Source: Fibrobacter sp. UBA4375 (GTDB lineage Bacteria > Fibrobacterota > Fibrobacteria > Fibrobacterales > Fibrobacteraceae). Taken from it: a DNA stretch of 11,642 nucleotides. The DNA is taken from positions 1 through 11,642 of the forward strand of contig DGRZ01000030.1 of the NCBI GenBank assembly GCA_002391195.1, read 5' to 3'. Each line of letters opens with the position of its first letter. Within the stretch, counting starts at the first letter, position 1. This document shows, in pieces, positions 1 through 7,100 of the stretch. Under the pieces are notes generated by a model that saw only the letters and a program-made list of their open reading frames with translations, was not told where the DNA came from and did no database searches. The position numbers and the translations under genes are program-made.

Positions 1-1
1 C

Positions 2-214
2 GGATACGAGGAACTACTAGCCACCGAGCCAAGAGGGAGGCAACCCAAGGTGCCCAAGCCAAAACGGACAAAAGGAATGAGCGAACTGGAACGTCTCAGG
101 GAAGAGAACGAATATCTCAAGGCGGAGAACGCCTACCTAAAAAAATTAAAGGCCCTAGACCAGAAAGAGAATGCCGAGATGTTCGGTATAGGGCCCAAGT
201 CATCAGAGAACTGA
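2..214 (+). CDS. IS3-family transposase OrfA, C-terminal fragment (5' end outside window)
   Basis: Open in frame 2 from the window edge to TGA at 212-214, giving the last 70 residues of OrfA. The N-terminal helix-turn-helix that binds the terminal repeats lies off the left edge. What remains is a basic, proline-rich linker (RGRQPKVPKPKR) and then a leucine-zipper-like heptad stretch, LERLREENEYLKAENAYLKK, at about nt 89-145. Zippers of this kind in IS3-family OrfA proteins mediate multimerisation with OrfA and OrfAB. The A7 run at 139-145 sits at the end of the zipper, so a ribosome that slips there makes the OrfAB fusion, and one that does not ends 22 codons later. In this family OrfA usually acts as a regulator of transposition. 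Confidence 0.82.
   Translation, partial: GYEELLATEPRGRQPKVPKPKRTKGMSELERLREENEYLKAENAYLKKLKALDQKENAEMFGIGPKSSEN
139..195 (+). promoter_or_regulatory. Programmed -1 ribosomal frameshift signal (A7 slippery site plus stem)
   Basis: The slippery heptamer A AAA AAA is at 139-145, in phase with orfA codons CTA AAA AAA TTA. After a 5-nt spacer comes a 7-bp stem, GGCCCTA (151-157) with TAGGGCC (189-195). Inside it a second stem, 172-177 with 183-188 including one G-U pair, abuts the outer one. Slippery site, spacer and downstream structure match the known -1 frameshift arrangement of IS3-family elements and put the ribosome into the orfB frame at codon 145-147. The A7 run could also allow transcriptional slippage. 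Confidence 0.75.
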
Positions 215-1035
215 GCGACAAGCACGCTCTGAAGCATCTCCTGAAGGCAGGCGGACTATCCCGCTCCACATACTACTACAACCTCCGCAAGAGGCCAGAC
301 CGCTACGCCGACGAGCGTAGCCGAGTCAAGGCCGTGCATGCGCAGAACAGGGGTCGTTACGGCTACCGGCGTATCATGGCCCAGCTCCGAAACGAGGGCT
401 TCTCGATCAACCACAAGACAGTGTACCGACTAATGAAAGAGGAAAACCTGAAAAACGTGCGAAAACGCAATAAGTACCGCTCGTACAAGGGCGAAGTTGG
501 CAAGACTGCGCCCAACATCCTGAACAGGGACTTCGGCACGACGGGCCCGAACAGGAAGTGGACAACCGACGTGACCCAGATAAACATCGGCATGGAAAAG
601 TGCTACCTGTCGCCGATACTCGACATGTACAACGGGGAAATCGTCAGCTACACGATATCGGACCATCCGGACCTGAAGATGGTCATGGACATGCTGGAAA
701 AGGCCTACGCTAAGGGACACACCTGGAAACGTCTGATACTCCACTCCGACCAAGGATGGCACTATCAGCACCGCAGCTATCAGAAATCGCTGAAGGATCA
801 TAAAATCGTCCAAAGCATGAGCCGCAAGGGAAACTGCCTGGACAACGCAATGATGGAGAACTTCTTCGGGATAATGAAATCCGAGTTACTCTATCCGAAC
901 ACCTTCAATGATATGGATCACTTCAAGCGGGAACTAAGGAAATATATCGAATACTACAACAACGATCGGATAAAGTTGCGTCTAAAAGGAATGAGTCCGG
1001 TACAATACCGGACTCATAACGCAGTTTTATCCTAA
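145..1035 (+). CDS. IS3-family (IS150-type) transposase OrfB, made as OrfAB by -1 frameshift
   Basis: Catalytic half of the transposase, which cuts and joins the IS ends. From the frameshift point the frame runs 296 codons to TAA at 1033-1035. An HTH-like N-terminal part (RELSDKHALKHLLKAGGLSR, then STYYY) is followed by the region GRYGYRRI and the rve integrase core. The core acidic residues are the D of WTTDVTQ (about nt 568-588), the D of LHSDQGWHYQ (about nt 739-768) and the E of NAMMENFFG (about nt 847-873). I count 35 residues between the second D and the E, the classical DD(35)E spacing. The C-terminus YIEYYNNDRIKLRLKGMSP is typical of IS150 relatives. The first ATG in frame (334) lies inside conserved sequence, so it is not the true start. 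Translation by frameshift from orfA is the better model. The last codons lie within a perfect hairpin (991-1017). Confidence 0.9.
   Translation: MKGPRPERECRDVRYRAQVIRELSDKHALKHLLKAGGLSRSTYYYNLRKRPDRYADERSRVKAVHAQNRGRYGYRRIMAQLRNEGFSINHKTVYRLMKEENLKNVRKRNKYRSYKGEVGKTAPNILNRDFGTTGPNRKWTTDVTQINIGMEKCYLSPILDMYNGEIVSYTISDHPDLKMVMDMLEKAYAKGHTWKRLILHSDQGWHYQHRSYQKSLKDHKIVQSMSRKGNCLDNAMMENFFGIMKSELLYPNTFNDMDHFKRELRKYIEYYNNDRIKLRLKGMSPVQYRTHNAVLS
991..1028 (+). terminator. Hairpin inside the 3' end of orfB, probable terminator
   Basis: ATGAGTCCGGTA (991-1002), loop CAA (1003-1005) and TACCGGACTCAT (1006-1017) form a perfect 12-bp stem with a 3-nt loop. A short T-run (1025-1028) follows 7 nt after the stem. 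The hairpin lies within codons for the last residues of the transposase. It could stop element transcription before it leaves the IS, or protect the mRNA 3' end. The gap between stem and T-run is longer than in a textbook intrinsic terminator. Confidence 0.5.
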
Positions 1036-1043
1036 CTTTAAAC

Positions 1044-1068
1044 TGTCCAACTTTTTGGGTTCAGTTCA
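1044..1068 (+). repeat. Right terminal inverted repeat (IRR) of the IS
   Basis: About 25 bp just after orfB that, read from outside inwards, begins TGAACTGAACCC and continues AAAAAGTTGGACA. This resembles the ends of IS150-type elements, and the outermost dinucleotide fits the family's TG...CA rule. The matching left repeat is outside the window, so the exact length is inferred. Confidence 0.7.
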
Positions 1069-1107
1069 TGTCCTGGGGCTTTGATTGTTTAGGGGATAAA
1101 GGGAATG

Positions 1108-1127
1108 GCTCCCCTTGAGTGGGGAGC
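1108..1127 (-). terminator. Terminator-like hairpin after the giant pilin gene
   Basis: GCTCCCC (1108-1114), loop of 6 nt, GGGGAGC (1121-1127) form a perfect 7-bp GC-rich stem, starting 6 nt after the TAA stop of the minus-strand giant gene. On the minus strand the sequence after the stem is only moderately T-rich (CATTCCCTTTATCC), so this is an imperfect intrinsic terminator. It lies between two convergent transcription units and could serve both. The remaining spacer, 1069-1107, shows nothing else. Confidence 0.5.
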
Positions 1128-1133
1128 ATTCTG

Positions 1134-4100
1134 TTAATAGCAATTGCTTAAGGTTAATGTTCCTCCTGAAGGAACCGTCACAGTCACAGGGTATGTAACA
1201 GAAGCATATCCATTACAATTGCCAGTCACGTTATTCCAATATCCGGCACCAGTTGTTGCAGAGAACGCATCCCAGCAATTTGCAAAGCTCGCCGTAATTT
1301 GTGTGGTCTTTGTCCCTGTCATTCCATTACACTTTTCAAGTGTATACTTTCCAGGATTCAACGTGTAGTTGGGTTGATAATTTTCAATGGTAGTCGGCGC
1401 ATCTGAAGAATAGACAACATCAAAAGAGCACAACCCACTTGTTGGTACAGATCCTTTAGAATTGCGAGCAGATATGACATACGTGTATGTACCAGAGGCC
1501 TCACCACTAATTGGAGGTAGGGTTCCGCTATAATACGATATCGCCGGTCCGCTCACCGAATTCTTTGTAATCGTATATGTGCAACCACCGACAACTTCAC
1601 AATTATCAATAGTAATTGAGGTGTTAATTGAAGCGTTTGGAGATTTTGTCATTGTTGTAGTTGGGCATCCGTTTATTTCTGGAACATTTGATGCTGCCGG
1701 TAAAGCATTGCATTCCGACATATAAACATGGAATGCCTTGTCGGAACAATCAGAAACTTCCAAGTGATAAGTTAAGTTTGGCGAGGGATTGTATTGTGCA
1801 TAATACGTTCCATTATCATTACTCAAGGAGAATGAAGTTCCATTCCATGCGCCAGCTTTCCCCTTACAATCAGCAACATCAACATTCAACTGTCCAAGAC
1901 AAACCTTATTAAGGGTGATATCGGCGCAACCACTGTTTAAACTATCATTGATGTGCACGTTGTTATCGGACGCTCCAATACTTTGAGTAACTACTGTACA
2001 GCCGGAAGGCGGAGTTGAAGCCGTACCATACGTCACCTTAAACCGGCAGTCTTTACTCAAAGTCCCGTGGTTCACAGTCAGCGTATAGGTAACCTCGCCA
2101 GAGCCGTCGGCATCCGTAAAGCTATCTGTCGCAGAGGAGCCGTCATAACCCGTTTTTGCTCCGCCATATACGCTTGTACTACCCTTCTTGATATCATAAG
2201 TGCAGTTCTCACCGCAGCCCGTATTAGTATTGCCACTCCCCGCCTTGGTCTTGACAGGCGTTATCGAGGTTCCGGCGGCGACAGGCGTGCTCGCTCCAGG
2301 ATCCGTCCAGGAATCGCAATCCAGGTTCAATGGATAGTTTATAGTGTAGGAACCATCACACGCAACAAGGGCTTCTGATCCACGCGTAACGGTTGCCGTA
2401 TAGGTATGGGAACCCGCCTCGGTCGCTCCGTCGCTAATAGAGAATCCGTATGTGTCGGAGTAGGTGCCGCTACCCACAGTTGAACCGTTCTCCTTGACGG
2501 TATAGGTACAGGTGCCTTCGGGGCAACTGACGCTTATCTTATTTGACGGAATTTCTGCCGAACCACCAAGATCCGCAGCAGAGGCATTTGTTGTTCCGCT
2601 CGTAATGCGACATGTCACCGGGTCCTTCACATGCTCAACGACCTTGAAGGTCTTATCGCATGCCGCCAAGCTCTTGATTTCGGTTTTGGAGCCTGCGGGG
2701 TTTCTTACCTCGTACTTGTACGGGGTGTCACGGACCTCCATCTGCTCTCCAGCGAAGTGGGGGTTCTTTGAACATCCCGTACTTGCCGCCTCGGCGTTGG
2801 TGCATTCCGAAACCTTTGTACCATCGAGATAAATCTCGTATGCGCAGCCCTTGTCTGGGCACCCGCTCAACTTGAAGGAGTACTCCGGAGAGCCTTCGCC
2901 GTACTCTATTTCGTTGGAAGAATTCAGTTTCGTATGCGCGATACTGGCTTCGCCGCAAGTAATGGCGCCGACGGAACAATCCCCATTGCAGGAACATTCC
3001 ACCCAGTCGCTCGTGTAGTTGTTTACCTGAGAATACACTTGCGCCCAGAAGGTATATGTCTTTCCTGCATTGGAGAAGGCTTCCGGATCAGCGACTCCGT
3101 ATTCCAGGCCTGCATAATCGTGTTCAATGTCAGAAAGGTAGCTTGCTCCGTCCACATCGGCTTTCAACCTGATTTTTGACAACTTGTCAGAATTCTCCGA
3201 CACGTTGAGAGTCACCTTCCATTCTGTTTCGCCTGCACGAACCGCTGTGCATCCGTCAAATCTGACGGTGTTTTTGCACTGGGCCTCTGCTGACTTGACC
3301 GTGACAGGATTCGCTCCGTTGTTCTTGAACGCTATCAAGACAACATTTTCGGGGTCAAAACCGGCGGCGTTGTCGGCCAGGTCCTCGTACGTGGTCCCAC
3401 TGGCTGCAATACTGAAATGCTTGGTGATCGTTTCTGTAGAACCGAAAATCCTTACGTGGCGACTCTGGTAATTCACTCCGCCCCAGGAATCGCTATTACT
3501 TTCGAGCCAAACTTCCAGGTCGACATCGTCATAATCATTCTTGACCTCAATGACAAAATCTTTAATGCCTCGCAGGTCCATTGCGGTAAACGTGGGCTTG
3601 TATTCTTCGCCACTTGCAATGAGCCTTTCGTTAGAAAGCAAGGAAGCGTCGGCCTGACATTCGCTGAACTTGCCCGTCCAGAAGGGCCCGCAATGAGCGG
3701 GATCTACGGTGGATTGCCAGGCCAGTACGTCAGTCTCTGCATATTTGCAGTTTGCAAGGGTGGCGTAGGCGGTCTTTACGTCTCTGTTGTTGTCCCTGTA
3801 GCCATGCGCACCGACTCCACTTTCGTCGAAATAGTAGCCGTTTTCACTATCTACAGTGGCATCGTTCGTGGCAGAGCCTGCCACATAGGAGTAGGACACA
3901 GAACAATCCTTGCTGTCGAACCAGCCGGAATGGCCGACCCAGGGCCTCTGGTATTCGTTGGACTGGCCAAGACCCGTACCGTAAGTGGGCACAACCCCGT
4001 CTACCGCCACGGCGGCAAAGGAGCATTTGATAGACGGTGGACCGTCAAAGCACTCCGAACCGTAATCATCGCTTTGCCAGCCGATGCCGTATATCTTGAA

Positions 4101-7100
4101 TTCACGGCTCGCCAGGCTGAATCCCACGTACTGGTAGTTCATTATAGCATGGTTATTTCCTATAGAAGAAAGGATGAATTCCGCCTTGTAGTAGTCGGAT
4201 TCCTGGAAACTACTGTTGTTGTAGAAATTATCCGTGATAGCCTTGAGTCTGAGTGTGTCGCTCCCCTTGAGGGTTGCCGAAAGCATGACCATGCTGGACG
4301 ATGTTACACTTGCCTTGGAACTATTTTCCTTGGCAAGTTCTATTTCAGCACTGCAGTTGTCGCCCGGATAAAGACAAGCCTGTGCGGCAAGGTTGCCAGA
4401 AGTGTTTTCGTACACATTCAACATCCAGAAGCCACTTGCATCGTCATCGGCACGGAGCAAGAATCCCGAATTCTTGATTCTCGGAGAATCCTTGCCGTAG
4501 CTGGATGTAGCATGGGGCGGCTGGAACAAGGCCTTGAGGGTTCCGTGGATACCGGCCTGCACCGTGCTCATAATCTTGACCCCTTCCTTGGGAGCGGATG
4601 TCGATGCCACAATGTAGCCCTGGTAAGGATCCCTTTCGACAAAACTGGTGTCACTAGAATGCCCGCTTTCGAATTTCCACTTGGCGTTCGTTCCACTGCC
4701 AATGCAGTACTCGGTTTCGGTTTCTCCAGGTTTGTAGCAGGCGTGCCGGTTGTTATCCTGAGAGGTTTTTCTAAATTCATCAAAGAAGCAGTGGTTATCT
4801 TTCTCGCCAAAATGAGCGTAAACGATAGCCTCGTTGTCCTTTACCGTGAATCCGTTATGTTCTTCGCTGGCGCTAAACTTGCTGCTGGAAATCGGGTCGG
4901 TGGTGGGGCAGGTGGCGCCACCGTTATTATCGCATGTCCAGTAATTGAAGTCTTTGTATAATTCCCTGTCTATGCTGATGAACACCGAATCGCCGTCGAA
5001 AACGGGGACAGGGCAGGCAACCTCTTTGTTCTTGTAGTCACAATACGTTGTATTCCCTCCCGTGACCACCGTCACGGTGGGATTGCCCACGATGTTTCCG
5101 GCGAACTTGATTCTTATTTTGTGGAGCTTCGCCTTGGCGGTTGCCCGCAGTGTTTCGTCGGTCTGAATCGGACCCGACCGGGAATTGTTCTCTTCGGGAA
5201 TAATAACCACGCATTCGTCAGCATCATCGCCTTCTTCTAAAGTGAGACGATCTGAATCTGTACCACCGGCGACAATTTTCCACAACGCATTTTTGTTTAC
5301 TGTTGAAAAACCAAGTCCCCAAGAAGGTCTTACCCATTCTTTTTCCGAACTGTTGACAATGGGACAGTCCGGCCAAGAACTCAGCGAAGTATTTTCAGGA
5401 CATTTATCGGAATGGTTTTCGCACCACTTGCTGATATCTGCAATGGAAACTTTGTTCTTGTTGTTTGTGAGAGTTACCGTAGATGCCATGAGAAGAGTTG
5501 ACGTCCAGGGGTTTGCAAGCTGGTAGCCCTCTCCTGCTTGCAAAGTAAAGGTTACCGAGCCGTTGGTTGCTCCTGGGGGCGGCGTCAGGGTGAATAATGT
5601 AGGCGTCGCATGGCCACTTTCGTCAGCTGCAAAGGAGAAGGTGTAGGTGTCACCTTCAGGAGAAATATTGTCCTTGACCTCCAAGTTCCAACCGGCGGGA
5701 ACAGAGGCGGCGCTCACCTTAATATTGATTGTGTTAGAATGGGGTGGCAGGTTTATTTTAACTTCGTGAGGTACGCCAGCGGTAAGGTTGGCGGATCCTT
5801 CCTGGAAATTGACAGGCGGAGCTCCGGCCTGTAAGCCTTTTACCCAGACATAGAAGGGGACAGAGGCGAGCCCGTCGGGATTGGCTGTACAATTGTAGAG
5901 TCCTTCTGCCAGGCGTTCGTCTCCTTCGACCAAGTTCGAATTGACGTGAAGTTCCGGGATACAGTTGACGTTGGCCGTAGCTTTGGATACGCTCGCCCCG
6001 TTTAGGGGGATTACGTTATAGTAGTCGCTGAGCTTTCCGTAAGGGTCCTGGGTCAGGTAGATAATTCGGGGCAGCACAATAAAGGATTGTCCCAGAGCAG
6101 CACCTCCGCCGGCCGCATTCACGACAGGAATCTCTTCGCTGGATTCGTACTGGGATTCGAGGGTCACGCCCAACTGTGGTGCCATGGAAATAAAATAGGG
6201 ATCCCTGCCACCCATATTGAGTACGGCTTCTGCATTGCCGCCTGCAACGGGGGCCCCACCCAGGGCAGCTGCACCACAAGGCTTGTCCTTGTCGCAGACA
6301 ATGCCGTTTATGCTTAAATCGGCCAAAAGGAGGCTGTCGGAAACAAATGACGCCCCTTGAAATTCGCTTTTGATACACTTGTTTGCCGGGAAATAGAGTG
6401 TTCCTGTTAGGTTCAAGTGACTTTTTCCGTCAAAGCCTTCGTCCATGAAGATGAATAAATGCTTGACGGCTGTGGAATTTTCTGGAAGTGAGGTGGCGCC
6501 GCGTTTCAAATAAAGCAAGACGAATGAACCAGGGTTTGGTCCTCCCAAAATTCCGTTGTCCGATGCTGTTATTATGCTATTTTGGGCCTGAATTTTGTCC
6601 TCGACGATGATGACAAATTTTCCAACCAATGTTCCGCTGATATTGGTTTGTGAACCTGGAATTTTCACGACCAGGTATTCCCCGTTGTAAAGTTTGTTTT
6701 TTCGGTCGTTCTCGTTGTTGTAAATGGTTCTATAGCAGGTGTTCAAGGATTCTGCCAACGTAATATTCCAGCCGTTGGCACTCGGGCACGCATTCTTATT
6801 AGTTGCAAAAGCTTCCAGTTCGTCTAAAGGTATTTGTATGGGATCGTCTACGAAATAATCTGCCCCACATTTTTTGGTATTTAACTTATTTCCCCAGATT
6901 TTTTTACACTTTTCGGCAACTGCATCAGCGCAATCAAAGCTCGGCTTTGCTGGCCAACCATTCTTGCCGTGCACAGTCCCTTCACTTTTAAACCAGGGAT
7001 TTACTAGACAATAAGGCCTGCTCGGTTCACTGTTGTTGCTTTTACAGGCGGGCGATCCCGTGATTCGTCCTTCTTCGTAATTGTACAAATTGAAAGCGTC

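Larger units (their letters stand above)
1..1068 (+). mobile_element. IS3-family (IS150-type) insertion sequence, right part
   Basis: Right-hand portion of an IS3-family element; the left end is outside the window. It holds the end of orfA, an A7 slippery site, an overlapping orfB in the -1 frame with a DD(35)E transposase core, and a right terminal inverted repeat ending in CA at about 1068. The orfB ending with the motif YNNDRIKLRLKGMSPVQYR and the terminal sequence (read inwards TGAACTGAACCC then AAAAAGTTGGAC) both resemble the IS150 subgroup as I know it. All reading frames are intact across the visible part, so the copy could be active. The outer boundary comes from the TG...CA terminus convention. 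The target duplication cannot be checked because the left flank is missing. The element is convergent with the pilin operon that ends at 1134. Confidence 0.88.

Noticed and set aside
334..1035. Independent orfB starting at the ATG at 334
   Set aside because: The frame is open and conserved-looking well upstream (HTH-like part from about 200), and a well-formed -1 frameshift signal precedes it. The ATG at 334 would cut off a needed part of the transposase.
2728..2997. 89-codon minus-strand frame overlapping the giant gene
   Set aside because: Out-of-frame shadow within the repeat region, basic and arginine-rich as expected for a shifted frame, with no start signal.
3417..4961. A 514-codon open frame on the plus strand, antisense to the giant pilin gene
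   Set aside because: It lies exactly codon-on-codon opposite the real gene (3417 and 1134 differ by a multiple of 3). Such a frame stays open simply when the sense gene avoids TTA, CTA and TCA codons, as GC-rich segments tend to. Its product has no recognisable domain, and the sense frame has clear protein features.
5079..5098. Near-palindrome CCACCGTCACGGTGG as a possible operator
   Set aside because: It lies deep in coding sequence, in a run of Thr/Val codons that readily makes such symmetry, and has a single-base centre. No supporting context.
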